A stretch of 64,000 nt of DNA from Rhodomicrobium sp052148445 (GCA_052148445.1 JBKQIH010000294.1:13824-77823); one strand, 5' to 3'. Numbered from the stretch's first letter, positions 42,927-52,400 are shown. Notes: generated by a model not told the origin, from the letters alone. Made by a program: numbers and translations.

Positions 42927-43226
42927 TTACGGCTGCTTTGCGGCGGGCGCGGCCGAGTGTCCTGGAAGCCCCCCAACGGTGTCATCGGGCCTGGCGCCAT
43001 CGCCCCCTGAGTTCGACGGTGCCGGGGCGCTTCGCGGCCGCAGCGCGGGAGACGTTACATCGCGCCCTTCCTCAACCTGAAAGCTACGCGTTCGCCCCGC
43101 CGGCTTCTGGGGCGCGGGCTTGGGCGCGGCTTGTTCGCTCCTTTGTTCCTGCGCGAAGCATCCGGGCGTTGCAAAAGGCATGAGAGAAAACGCCAGCGCA
43201 AAAACGAAGCTCTTGGCCCTCACCAT
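42927..43226 (-). CDS. Small exported Pro/Ala-rich hypothetical protein
   Basis: The 99-residue protein opens with a signal peptide (MVRAKSFVFALAFSLMPFAT, then PGCFAQ, likely cleaved after FAQ). The rest is low-complexity, rich in Pro, Ala, Gln, Arg and Ser, without a domain. A Cys lies just before the cleavage point, but PGC does not make a good lipobox. It is 29 bases after the CHASE2 gene on the same strand, so the two may be co-transcribed. Function unknown. Confidence 0.65.
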   Translation of the reverse strand: MVRAKSFVFALAFSLMPFATPGCFAQEQRSEQAAPKPAPQKPAGRTRSFQVEEGRDVTSPALRPRSAPAPSNSGGDGARPDDTVGGLPGHSAAPAAKQP

Positions 43227-43255
43227 GGTCGAACTCCTTTGGTAGCAATGTTAAT

Positions 43256-44416
43256 TTATGTCCGCTGCCACCAGGTCCGGAAGCGCTGAGCCAGCCAAAT
43301 AGAAGAGCCCCAGGCAAGCATCGCGAGCGCCGTGGGAAGCGGAATTCGTGCCATGAAAAACGGTACGCTTAATGCGATTATCAGTAAAGCCCCGCCAACG
43401 CCTAGGGCAAAATCCACCCGTGTGTTGTGAAAAATCCAACCGGCCGCCGCGCCAAGCAAGCCGATGCCAAATAGCAGGAGAAACTGCTCCTCCGGGGTCC
43501 AGTTGAAAAAAAAGCGGTTATCGAGGATTTGCGCGAGCGCCTGCGCCTGAACGAAAACCCCGGGATAAACGTCCTGGCGGCCGCCGAGCGAGAACGGGAC
43601 GCTGTGCCTGTCGAGACCCGCGAAATCCGGCCCGATCAAGACGATCTTGCCTTTCAAGTCCGGCGCTTGGGATCCGGGTTCCGGGACGAGGATTTCATGC
43701 GCGGAATAGCTCCGGAAGGTGTTGCCGCGCTTCGGCGCGAGCAGCCAATCGATACGTTGGGCACCTTCTGGGATTTCCCGCACGCCAAAGGCCGCCACGG
43801 CTTCCGGCAGCGCCGCGAGCGTGCTTGTCAGCGAGGCAAAACCGCTGGCCGATGGGCCATGATCGACGGCGCGCGTCGCCCGGTCGCCCAGCGTGAAGAT
43901 CTCTTTCGAACGCTTCAAATAGATGTGGCCCTGCGGGCGGCCGGCGCGTTTGGCGAACGCGTGCTGGTAGGCCCGTTGCGCCTCCGTTCGCAGGAACGCA
44001 TCGTCCACAGCCGCGATCACGAGCGGCGCCTTCGCGTTCCTCATCGCGGCGGCGAGCGCTTCGTCCTTAACTGGATCGATTGGGGTGATAAAATAGAAAT
44101 CGAGGCCCATCGCGACAGGCCCGGCATCGCCCACGGCTGTAATCAGCTTCGCCATCCATCCCCGGTCGGCCGGAAGGCCTGAAGGCAAGCCGGCCTTTTC
44201 GAGGCTTTCGGCATCGACGAGGACGAGCAAGATATCCTCGCGCGGGGCTTCGAGGCGCGGGGAGAAATAATGGATAAGCCAGTCTTCGGTCCAGTGCTCG
44301 GACCCCTCGGGCAGATAATTATTCCGCCCAAGATAATTGACGGCCAAGGCTTGCACCGCAACCAGGACCACGATTGCGGCAAGTGCCCAAAACGCCGATT
44401 TCCGCCCGCCCCTCAT
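43256..44416 (-). CDS. CHASE2-domain membrane protein without an output domain
   Basis: The 386-residue protein has one N-terminal helix (about 9-28), an extracytoplasmic CHASE2 sensor domain (about 30-300; the marker LKGKIVLIGPDFAGLDRH is near residue 253) and three C-terminal helices (about 312-329, 333-355 and 357-376). This is the usual CHASE2 start of adenylate cyclases and histidine kinases, but the protein ends after the helices with no catalytic domain. It may signal through a partner. It stands between nuoG and nuoF, upstream of a small exported protein. Confidence 0.8.
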   Translation of the reverse strand: MRGGRKSAFWALAAIVVLVAVQALAVNYLGRNNYLPEGSEHWTEDWLIHYFSPRLEAPREDILLVLVDAESLEKAGLPSGLPADRGWMAKLITAVGDAGPVAMGLDFYFITPIDPVKDEALAAAMRNAKAPLVIAAVDDAFLRTEAQRAYQHAFAKRAGRPQGHIYLKRSKEIFTLGDRATRAVDHGPSASGFASLTSTLAALPEAVAAFGVREIPEGAQRIDWLLAPKRGNTFRSYSAHEILVPEPGSQAPDLKGKIVLIGPDFAGLDRHSVPFSLGGRQDVYPGVFVQAQALAQILDNRFFFNWTPEEQFLLLFGIGLLGAAAGWIFHNTRVDFALGVGGALLIIALSVPFFMARIPLPTALAMLAWGSSIWLAQRFRTWWQRT

Positions 44417-44566
44417 GCGGCGGTTTTAGCTTATTGGGTGTAAAGCGCAAGCGCGCCGGAGCCGCTCGATATTATCACCTAAGTCTCTCAGCCCGCTGCA
44501 CGCGTTCTTTTTTTATAATAACCTATTTTATTTCACGGATTCACGCGCTGGCGCTATAACCGCTGC

Positions 44567-44732
44567 ATGATCCGTCTAACCGAAATCAATTCAAACGTTC
44601 CAGAGCTTGGACACCAAGGGATTATTTCCTGCCGGTGGTGGCGCGGCCTGTTTGGGGGGCATTTTGCTGGCAGGCATTGACGGCATGAAGATCGCCGAAG
44701 CCGCGGCGCGGAACCTAATGGCTGGTTCATGA
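44567..44732 (+). pseudogene. Deletion remnant of a COG2509-type FAD-dependent dehydrogenase
   Basis: ATG 44567 opens MIRLTEI, the usual first residues of this flavoprotein family. In the next frame, from about 44586, the sequence reads IQTFQSLDTKGLFPAGGGAA, CLGGILLAGIDGMKIAEAAA and RNLMAGS, then TGA 44730-44732. This is the family's C-terminus (usual form GLYPAGEGAGYAGGI). The roughly 500 residues in between are missing, with a frame change at the junction near 44588. The stop overlaps the start of the next flavoprotein gene as ATGA, so the two were once translationally coupled. Confidence 0.6.
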
Positions 44733-45904
44733 AAAATTTTGATCTGATTATTATCGGCGCAGGTGCGGCGGGTCTTATGTGCGCGGCGCGCGCCGGACAG
44801 CGCGGGCGAAGCGTTCTGTTGCTGGAGCATGGCGGCAAAATCGGGCCGAAGATTTTGATTTCAGGCGGCGGGCGATGCAATTTCACCAATCGCGAGGCCG
44901 GGCCGGACCGCTTTATCTCCCAGAACCCGCATTTCTGCAAATCCGCGCTAAAAACCTATACGCAACACGATTTCATCGCGTTGGTTGAAAAGCACAAGAT
45001 TGCCTATCATGAAAAAACCCTGGGCCAGCTGTTTTGCGACCACGCGGCGCAGGACATCGTGACGATGTTGGCGGACGAATGCCGAATGGGCGGGGTGAAG
45101 ATCGGCCTCAATCAACAAGTACTTGCTATCACCAAAGCCGATTGGTTTAGCGTGCAAACGCGCGAAGGGATGGCGCGGGCTCCAGCCTTGGTTCTGGCGA
45201 CGGGTGGGCTGTCGATCCCCAAAATGGGTGCGACCGGATTTACGCATCAGATCGCCAAACAATTTGAAGTTCCGGTGACCGAACTACGCCCCGCGCTGGT
45301 GCCGCTGGTTTTAGAGGGCGAGGAACTCGCTTTCATGCGCACGCTCAGCGGTCTCAGTCTCAAGGTAGTCGCGCGATGCGGCAAGCGTTCCTTCCGCGAG
45401 GGTATGGTGATAACGCATCGTGGACTTTCGGGTCCGGCGATTTTGCAAATTTCTTCGTACTGGCGTGAAGGCACCCAGATCGCGCTGGATGTGTTACCGG
45501 ACCTCCCAACTGAGAATTTTCTGCTGGAGCGTAAGAAGGCGCGCCCCAAGGCAGAACTTAAAACCATTCTGGGCGAAGTGTTGCCGCAGCGATTGGCGCA
45601 AGTAATGACCGCCGCTTATTTTGTGAATGGACCCATTGGCGATTTGTCCGATAAAAAACTGAAGGTGTTTGCTGAGTTCCTAAAAAGCTGGCGTTTACTG
45701 CCCGCGGGTTCTGAAGGTTATGCCAAGGCCGAAGTGACCTTGGGCGGTGTCGATACCGCGGCGCTGTCGTCCAAGACCATGATGGTCACGCAGGTGCCTG
45801 GGCTTTTTATTATTGGCGAGGCAGTGGACGTTACTGGCTGGCTTGGCGGGTACAATTTTCAATGGGCTTGGTCGAGCGGTTGGGCGGCTGGTTCAGCGAT
45901 ATAA
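44729..45904 (+). CDS. HI0933/BaiN-like flavoprotein (NAD(P)/FAD-dependent oxidoreductase)
   Basis: The 391-residue protein has the FAD-binding Rossmann motif DLIIIGAGAAGLMCAARAG (5-23), the family block ISGGGRCNFTN (about 49-59), VLATGGLSIPKMGATG in the middle and the C-terminal GEAVDVTGWLGGYNFQWAWS. This is the HI0933 (YhiN) family, whose physiological substrate is mostly unknown; the related BaiN reduces bile acids. It is the only plus-strand gene within the nuo region. Its codon use and base composition look less GC-rich than its neighbours, which hints at transfer. It follows the remnant of another flavoprotein gene by overlap. Confidence 0.88.
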   Translation: MKNFDLIIIGAGAAGLMCAARAGQRGRSVLLLEHGGKIGPKILISGGGRCNFTNREAGPDRFISQNPHFCKSALKTYTQHDFIALVEKHKIAYHEKTLGQLFCDHAAQDIVTMLADECRMGGVKIGLNQQVLAITKADWFSVQTREGMARAPALVLATGGLSIPKMGATGFTHQIAKQFEVPVTELRPALVPLVLEGEELAFMRTLSGLSLKVVARCGKRSFREGMVITHRGLSGPAILQISSYWREGTQIALDVLPDLPTENFLLERKKARPKAELKTILGEVLPQRLAQVMTAAYFVNGPIGDLSDKKLKVFAEFLKSWRLLPAGSEGYAKAEVTLGGVDTAALSSKTMMVTQVPGLFIIGEAVDVTGWLGGYNFQWAWSSGWAAGSAI

Positions 45905-46005
45905 TCGAACATCGACACCGCTTGCCCCCCAAAACGGGAGATCGGTCTTAACTGATTAAGAATCGCACGGATTTCGCGCAGCAATCTAAGCGGCTCGTCT
46001 GTCAT
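45859..46005 (-). CDS. Possible small coiled-coil protein, perhaps truncated
   Basis: ATG 46005 has AAGG 8 bases upstream and opens a 48-residue frame that starts MTDEPLRLLREIRAILNQLR, very like the N-termini of the small coiled-coil proteins at 24804-25028 and 46072-46311. The second half overlaps the end of the plus-strand flavoprotein gene by 46 bases and is not coiled-coil. This suggests a copy cut short by the incoming gene. Confidence 0.35.
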   Translation of the reverse strand: MTDEPLRLLREIRAILNQLRPISRFGGQAVSMFDYIAEPAAQPLDQAH

Positions 46006-46071
46006 CCCACAACCTTAAATCGAAAATTCAAAACGCGCTACTCCGCGGCGGCGGAATGGCCGGCTAGCGAT

Positions 46072-46311
46072 TTACTGCGCCGCCATCTGTTCTTCCAACC
46101 GCTGGACCCGTTCCTTCAGATCGTCGATTTCGCTGCGCACGGTCTGATGCTGAACATTCGCGTGGCCGGCCAGCCCCATGGCCGTGATGGAGGTTTCGTG
46201 CATCTCCTCGATACGCGCACGCATCGATTGCATGTCCTTGCGAGACTCATCGACAGCCGATCGCAAATCGCGCAGCAGCTTCAGAACAAGATCGTCACGT
46301 TCGCTCGTCAT
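46072..46311 (-). CDS. Small coiled-coil protein
   Basis: The 79-residue protein starts MTSERDDLVLKLLRDLRSAV and is helical throughout, with a break at MGLAGHANVQHQ and a terminal heptad run (VRSEIDDLKERVQRLEEQMA). It shares the opening pattern and coiled-coil design with the 74-residue protein upstream of dnaE. It lies 32 bases after the nuoF stop on the same strand. Function unknown. Confidence 0.7.
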   Translation of the reverse strand: MTSERDDLVLKLLRDLRSAVDESRKDMQSMRARIEEMHETSITAMGLAGHANVQHQTVRSEIDDLKERVQRLEEQMAAQ

Positions 46312-46343
46312 AATCCCATATTACCAAATAGTCCGCGATTATG

Positions 46344-47636
<1,293 letters not shown>

Positions 47637-47639
47637 GCG

Positions 47640-48299
47640 CTAGTCCTCGTTTCCGGGCGTCGCTTGAGGCTGGGCAGCCTCATCGCTTCGGCCTTTATAG
47701 ATATCCGGATCGGTCAGCGTCTTGACGCCGCCAATTGGCGCAGAGTACTGCCTGCCGTTTTGCGGCCCGGTTTTCGGTGTCCGTCCACGCTTGAAACTTT
47801 CGAGGAGAGCCTCGAAGTTCTCCGCGGTCAAGTCCTCGTAATAGTCCTTATTGATCTGCACCATGGGCGCGTTTACGCACGCCCCGAGGCACTCAACTTC
47901 GACCCAGGAGAAAACTCCTTCTGGCGTCACCTGCCCTTGCGGCCCGATGACGCGGTGGCAAACCTTCTTGATCTCTTCCGCGCCACGAAGCATGCAAGGC
48001 GTCGTTCCGCAGAGCTGGACGTGGTAGCGGCCGACCGGCGACAGATTGAACATGGTGTAGAAGGTCGCGATCTCGTAGACCCGGATATGGGCCATGCCGA
48101 GCATATCGGCGACGTATCGGATCGCGGGCTCGGGCAGCCACTGATCGTGCTGCTCCTGCGCGCGCCAGAGAATCGGGATCACCGCGGCCTGCTGGCGGCC
48201 CTCGGGATATTTCTTGATCTGCTCCTTTGCCCACGCGAGGTTCTCGGGCGTGAACGCGAAGTCTTGCGGCTGGTTGGGATCGAGACGGCGGACGGACAT
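47640..48299 (-). CDS. nuoE: NADH-quinone oxidoreductase subunit E
   Basis: NuoE is a thioredoxin-fold subunit with [2Fe-2S] cluster N1a. The 219-residue protein has the four-Cys pattern CGTTPCMLRG and VECLGACVNAPMVQI, and the helical N-terminal region MLGMAHIRVYEIATFYTMF. A tail of about 50 residues follows, without the helix-hairpin-helix add-on known in some Rhizobiales NuoE proteins. It begins the E-F block, after a gap from nuoD. Confidence 0.95.
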   Translation of the reverse strand: MSVRRLDPNQPQDFAFTPENLAWAKEQIKKYPEGRQQAAVIPILWRAQEQHDQWLPEPAIRYVADMLGMAHIRVYEIATFYTMFNLSPVGRYHVQLCGTTPCMLRGAEEIKKVCHRVIGPQGQVTPEGVFSWVEVECLGACVNAPMVQINKDYYEDLTAENFEALLESFKRGRTPKTGPQNGRQYSAPIGGVKTLTDPDIYKGRSDEAAQPQATPGNED

Positions 48300-48395
48300 G
48301 CTGCGCTCTCATAAGTTCGCGTTGTTGATAACCCAGATGCAAGCCGGCTGCTAGAGGCTATGAGCGCGCGCAGCACGAAGGGCGTTCCATTGGGG

Positions 48396-48857
48396 TTAGA
48401 GGGGGATCATGCTCAGCTCACCGAAGGCAACAAGGCAAACTAGAAGCAATGCCGTGAAAAAGCAAAAGGCAAAGGCGTAGGTCCCGCGCCGGAAGGCGCG
48501 CACGATGCCGTGAAGCGTTCGTTCTATTTGCTCTTCGGGCAGAGCCGGAAGAAGATAGAACCCGGTTTCCGGATGCCGGTGCTTCGGGTGCCAGCCTACC
48601 GATAGCATTAAGCATCTGAGATAGAAAGCGGACGCAACGGCGATCAAGAGTGCATCCACGGCAAGAACGGAACCATACAGCGCCCGGTGCGTGCCGGTCG
48701 CTGGATAGACCAAGGCGTTGAAGAAGTAAACGCCAACGGCAAATACGATCGCCGTGAACTGGAGCAGCGAGCCGGCGTTGTTCTGGATCCGCCCGATTTC
48801 GGACAGATGCAGGCCGATCCTGTCGGCGGACGCGATCTCATTGTTAAAGGCAGCCAT
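48396..48857 (-). CDS. Three-helix membrane protein of unknown function
   Basis: The protein has 153 residues from ATG 48857; a GTG at 48911 would add a low-complexity Ser/Gly stretch. A helical start (ADRIGLHLSEIGRIQNNAGS) leads to two adjacent membrane helices (LLQFTAIVFAVGVYFFNALV and YGSVLAVDALLIAVASAFYL), a cytosolic loop with HPKHRHPETGFY, and a third helix (FAFCFFTALLLVCLVAFG). The layout recalls small three-helix effector proteins of the SLATT/Pycsar-TM kind, but I see no diagnostic motif and no cyclase partner, so this is only a suggestion. It stands alone between nuoD and nuoE. Confidence 0.6.
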   Translation of the reverse strand: MAAFNNEIASADRIGLHLSEIGRIQNNAGSLLQFTAIVFAVGVYFFNALVYPATGTHRALYGSVLAVDALLIAVASAFYLRCLMLSVGWHPKHRHPETGFYLLPALPEEQIERTLHGIVRAFRRGTYAFAFCFFTALLLVCLVAFGELSMIPL

Positions 48858-48993
48858 GGTCCCATCCCCGGTGGCGCCGCTCCCGGAGGACGCGCCGCTT
48901 CCGCTTGTCACTTAACCGGGAAAAGCGGGGCCTGCAAGACCGATCAAGCGTCCCAAAGTGGCCTTCCATCCCGGGCAATGCTATATTTATAAA

Positions 48994-49113
48994 ATGGAAG
49001 CGCTTCCGGATCGCCTCATGACCGTCGATGTGTTCCTGGCCTGGGCTGAGGCACAGGAGCGCGGGCGCTATGAATTGCATGAGGGGCTGGCCGCCGCGTC
49101 CTTTTGCGAATAA
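48994..49113 (+). pseudogene. N-terminal remnant of a Uma2-family (DUF820) nuclease
   Basis: ATG 48994 opens 39 codons reading MEALPDRLMTVDVFLAWAEA, then QERGRYELHEGLAAASFCE and TAA. MTVDEFLAWAEAQ...GRYEL-DG is the standard start of Uma2 proteins (putative restriction-endonuclease-like fold). The remaining 150 or so residues, including the catalytic part, are absent downstream, so this is a broken gene. Confidence 0.7.
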
Positions 49114-49512
49114 GCGGCTCAACACCCGATTGGAATAGCAACGACGCTCGATCAAATCACTTGACGCAGTTCTATCTGAGCACTTTCTCGATTTCGTAAA
49201 GGCCGTTGTAAACTTTCCAATAAACTGGAACGTGGTCAACCTAGAAAATCGGAATATGAAGCCCTTGCGTCCTGCCCTGATCGATTTCGATTTCGGCGTG
49301 GGACTGTATGCATCCGGCTGGCTCAGTAAGTGTTCAGCTGGTTGGCTTTATTCTAGGCAAGGAGCCACGCTGGCCCTGCTTGCTTTCCGTGGCCAGTAAG
49401 CGTCCGGACTAGACACCGGCGCCAGCGGATCTCGGAGCACCCGGAGGATGTTGGATGTTTTCCGCTGCCGCATGACCGCGGCCAACTCGCCGCAGTTTGC
49501 TTCGCCTCAGCT
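49114..49512. other. Gene-free stretch between the Uma2 remnant and nuoD
   Basis: No frame of convincing composition was found on either strand. It is more AT-rich than the surrounding nuo genes. It may be decayed sequence from the insertion that brought the Uma2 gene. Confidence 0.5.
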
Positions 49513-50751
49513 TTAACGGTCGATCTCGCCGAACACGATGTCGAGGCTGCCGAGCACGGCCGAGACGTCGGCCAGCATATGACCCTTGCACAGGAAGTCC
49601 ATCGCCGCGAGATGCGGGAAACCCGGTGCGCGGATTTTGCAGCGATGGGGCTTGTTCGTCCCGTCAGCGACGAGATAGACGCCAAACTCGCCCTTCGGCG
49701 CCTCGACCGCCGCATAGACCTCGCCCTCGGGCACGCGGAAGCCCTCGGTGTAGAGTTTGAAGTGATGGATGACCGCCTCCATCGAGCGCTTCATCTCACC
49801 GCGGCGCGGCGGCGTGAATTTGTGGTTGGTCGACAGCACCGGCCCCTGCCCCGCCGTCGAATTCATCCGCCCGATGCACTGCTTCATGATGCGGATGGAT
49901 TGGCGCATCTCTTCCATGCGGATGAGATAGCGGTCCCAATTGTCGCCGTTCTTGCCGATGGGGATGTCGAATTCCAAATCCGCATAGCACTCGTAGGGCT
50001 GCGACTTGCGTAAGTCCCAAGGCGCGCCCGAGCCGCGCAGCATGACGCCGGTGAAGCCGTGGGCCATTCCATCTTCAAGGCTGACAACGCCGATATTCAC
50101 GTTGCGCTGCTTGAAGATGCGGTTATCGGTGAGAAGGAGGTCCATATCCTCAAGCGTCTTGAGAAATGGATCGCACCAGGCCTCAATGTCGTCGATCAGC
50201 GCCTGCGGCAAGTCCTGATGCACGCCGCCGGGCCGGAAATAATTGGCGTGCAGCCGCGAACCGCTCGCGCGCTCATAGAATACCATGAGCCTTTCCCGCT
50301 CCTCGAACCCCCAAAGAATCGGGGTCAGCGCGCCCACGTCGACCGCGAAAGTGGTGACGTTGAGCATGTGGCTCAGGATGCGGCCGAGTTCGCAGAAAAG
50401 CACGCGGATGAGCTGGCCGCGAATCGGCACGGGCAGGTCCAAAAGCCGCTCGACGGCGAGGCAGAACGCATGTTCCTGGTTCATCGGCGCGACATAGTCG
50501 AGCCGGTCGAAATAGGGGATCGCCTGCAGATAGGTTTTGTATTCGATCAGCTTCTCAGTGCCGCGATGCAAGAGGCCGATATGCGGATCTACCCGCTGCA
50601 CCAGCTCGCCGTCAAGTTCCAGGATCATGCGCAGCACGCCATGTGCGGCCGGATGCTGGGGACCGAAATTGATCGTGAAGTTTCTGTTCTGAGGTGGGCG
50701 CTCGTCCGTGTCCACTGCCGTCGCGCCAGGTTCCATACCGCCATCAGCCAT
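49513..50751 (-). CDS. nuoD: NADH-quinone oxidoreductase subunit D
   Basis: NuoD is the 49-kDa subunit of complex I and forms the quinone-binding site with NuoB. It has 412 residues from ATG 50751, with GGGAG 11 bases upstream; the longer frame to 50853 lies inside nuoC. FGPQHPAAHGVLRMILELDG, HIGLLHRGTEKL, YFDRLDYVAPMNQEHAF and the C-terminal DIVFGEIDR are conserved. The quinone-ligating His and Tyr are in HPAAHG and the Y of DRLDY. It is the last gene of the A-D block. Confidence 0.95.
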   Translation of the reverse strand: MADGGMEPGATAVDTDERPPQNRNFTINFGPQHPAAHGVLRMILELDGELVQRVDPHIGLLHRGTEKLIEYKTYLQAIPYFDRLDYVAPMNQEHAFCLAVERLLDLPVPIRGQLIRVLFCELGRILSHMLNVTTFAVDVGALTPILWGFEERERLMVFYERASGSRLHANYFRPGGVHQDLPQALIDDIEAWCDPFLKTLEDMDLLLTDNRIFKQRNVNIGVVSLEDGMAHGFTGVMLRGSGAPWDLRKSQPYECYADLEFDIPIGKNGDNWDRYLIRMEEMRQSIRIMKQCIGRMNSTAGQGPVLSTNHKFTPPRRGEMKRSMEAVIHHFKLYTEGFRVPEGEVYAAVEAPKGEFGVYLVADGTNKPHRCKIRAPGFPHLAAMDFLCKGHMLADVSAVLGSLDIVFGEIDR

Positions 50752-50789
50752 GGATCGCCGCTCCCGCGAATGTGTTCGTTGCCATAGTC

Positions 50790-51410
50790 TTAACCTTTGC
50801 GCGCGGCGGTTGCCTTTTCGTCGCCCGGAAGCGGGTATTGCCCCCCTTCCCACGGGCTAAGAAAATCGAAGCTGCGAAACTCCTGCGGGAGCTTCACGGG
50901 CTCGTAAACGACGCGCTTTTGCTCTTCGTCGTAGCGCAGCTCGACAAAGCCAGTAAGCGGGAAGTCCTTGCGAAGAGGGTGTCCCTTGAAACCGTAATCG
51001 GTGAGGATGCGGCGCAAATCCGGGTGCCCCTCGAAGAGGATGCCGTAAAGGTCGAACGCCTCGCGCTCATACCAATTGGCAGCCGGGAACAGACCCACAA
51101 TGCTCGGCACAGGCGAATCGCTATCGGCGGTGGTTTTGACCCGCACGCGCAAATTATTGTGCACGCTCAGGAAGTGATAGACCACCTCGAAACGTTCGGG
51201 CCGGTCGGGATAATCCGCGCCGCAAATATCGATCAGAATCTTGAAGCGCAGGGCCGGATCGTCGCGCAGGACTTTTGCGGTCTCGACGATTTTTGCCCGT
51301 CTCACAGCCAGTGTGAGTTCTCCAAAAGCGATCTTCGCGTCAATCAGCGCCTCCGGCAGAGCCGCCTTCGCCGCCTCGGCTAATGCCGTCAGCTTCGCCG
51401 TGTCAGTCAT
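50790..51410 (-). CDS. nuoC: NADH-quinone oxidoreductase subunit C
   Basis: NuoC is the 30-kDa peripheral subunit. The 206-residue protein has ERFEVVYHFLSVHNNLRVRV and the family signature EREAFDLYGILFEGHPDLRR with ILTDYGFKGHPLRKDFPL. It is not fused to NuoD, unlike in enterobacteria. It lies 15 bases after nuoB and 38 before nuoD. Confidence 0.95.
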   Translation of the reverse strand: MTDTAKLTALAEAAKAALPEALIDAKIAFGELTLAVRRAKIVETAKVLRDDPALRFKILIDICGADYPDRPERFEVVYHFLSVHNNLRVRVKTTADSDSPVPSIVGLFPAANWYEREAFDLYGILFEGHPDLRRILTDYGFKGHPLRKDFPLTGFVELRYDEEQKRVVYEPVKLPQEFRSFDFLSPWEGGQYPLPGDEKATAARKG

Positions 51411-51425
51411 CGTCTACCTAAGCCC

Positions 51426-51986
51426 TTACCGTGTGATCGTGCCGGTGCGGCGGATTTTCTTTTGCAGAAGCATGATGCCGTAAACGAGCGCTTCCGCGCT
51501 TGGCGGGCACCCCGGAACGTAAACATCTACGGGGATCACGCGATCGCAGCCGCGCACCACCGAATAGGAATAGTGGTAATAGCCGCCGCCATTCGCACAA
51601 GAGCCCATCGAGATCACATAGCGCGGCTCTGGCATCTGGTCGTAGACCTTGCGGATCGCGGGTGCCATCTTGTTGCAGAGCGTGCCGGCCACAATCATCA
51701 CATCGGATTGACGCGGGGACCCGCGCGGCGCGAAACCAAAGCGCTCGACATCGTAGCGCGGCATTGAGGCCTGCATCATCTCGACCGCGCAGCAGGCAAG
51801 GCCGAAGGTCATCCACATCAGCGAGCCGGTGCGCGCCCAATTGATAAGCTCATCGGTGCTGGTGACCAAAAAGCCCTTATCCGCGAGCTTGTCGCTAAAG
51901 CCGGTGAAATCCACGGCCGCGCCCCCGCCCGCGCGTGCGGACGTGTCGTAAAGCGGTTCCCCGAAAGGCTGCCTGATCAATCCCAT
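51426..51986 (-). CDS. nuoB: NADH-quinone oxidoreductase subunit B
   Basis: NuoB carries cluster N2, the last iron-sulphur cluster before quinone. It has 186 residues from ATG 51986, with AGGGAG 9 bases upstream, overlapping nuoA by 10 bases. The cluster cysteines are the paired CC in FGLACCAVEMM, C in SMGSCANGGG and C in VPGCPP. The typical PRQSDVMIVAGTLCNKMAP is intact. Confidence 0.96.
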   Translation of the reverse strand: MGLIRQPFGEPLYDTSARAGGGAAVDFTGFSDKLADKGFLVTSTDELINWARTGSLMWMTFGLACCAVEMMQASMPRYDVERFGFAPRGSPRQSDVMIVAGTLCNKMAPAIRKVYDQMPEPRYVISMGSCANGGGYYHYSYSVVRGCDRVIPVDVYVPGCPPSAEALVYGIMLLQKKIRRTGTITR

Positions 51987-52342
51987 TCGAGCGCTCCCTT
52001 CTTCCACTCATATATAAAGCCGACGGTGAGAACGCCAAGGAAGGCCATCATTGCCCAAAAGCCGAAAGCGCCTGCTTCCTTAAAGGCCACGGCCCATGGA
52101 AACAGGAAAGACACCTCAAGATCGAAAATGATGAAAAGGATCGAAACGAGGTAGAAGCGCACGTCGAACTTCATGCGGGCGTCGTCGAAAGCCGGAAAGC
52201 CGCATTCGTATGCCGCGAGCTTTTCCGGGTCGGGCTTATTGGGCGCGACGAGGAACGGCGCTACGAGGAGCGCAAGCCCAATGACCAGCGCGACGGCGAA
52301 AAAGATCACCAGCGGCAGGTATGTAGAAAGCAGTTGCGTCAT
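51977..52342 (-). CDS. nuoA: NADH-quinone oxidoreductase subunit A
   Basis: This 121-residue membrane subunit has three helices. The conserved loop ECGFPAFDDARMKFDVRFYL (46-65), which lies near the quinone site, and LFIIFDLEVSFLFPWAVAF are diagnostic. It is the first gene of the nuo cluster, and a promoter-like pair lies just upstream. Confidence 0.95.
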   Translation of the reverse strand: MTQLLSTYLPLVIFFAVALVIGLALLVAPFLVAPNKPDPEKLAAYECGFPAFDDARMKFDVRFYLVSILFIIFDLEVSFLFPWAVAFKEAGAFGFWAMMAFLGVLTVGFIYEWKKGALEWD

Positions 52343-52371
52343 GGTTGCTCGCGAAGGATTGTCCGGCGCTA

Positions 52372-52400
52372 CCGATACGCCGGAAGTTTGTTGAACGCAA
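52372..52400 (-). promoter_or_regulatory. Possible nuo promoter
   Basis: TTGCGT (52400-52395) and TATCGG (52377-52372) on the minus strand are 17 bases apart, 29 bases before the nuoA start. Both boxes are only partial matches to the housekeeping consensus. The alternative is readthrough from the ArsB-like gene 110 bases upstream. Confidence 0.3.

Noticed and set aside
48844..49239. A 131-codon minus-strand frame across the Uma2 remnant
   Set aside because: Composition is not protein-like, and the opposite strand shows a recognisable Uma2 N-terminus.
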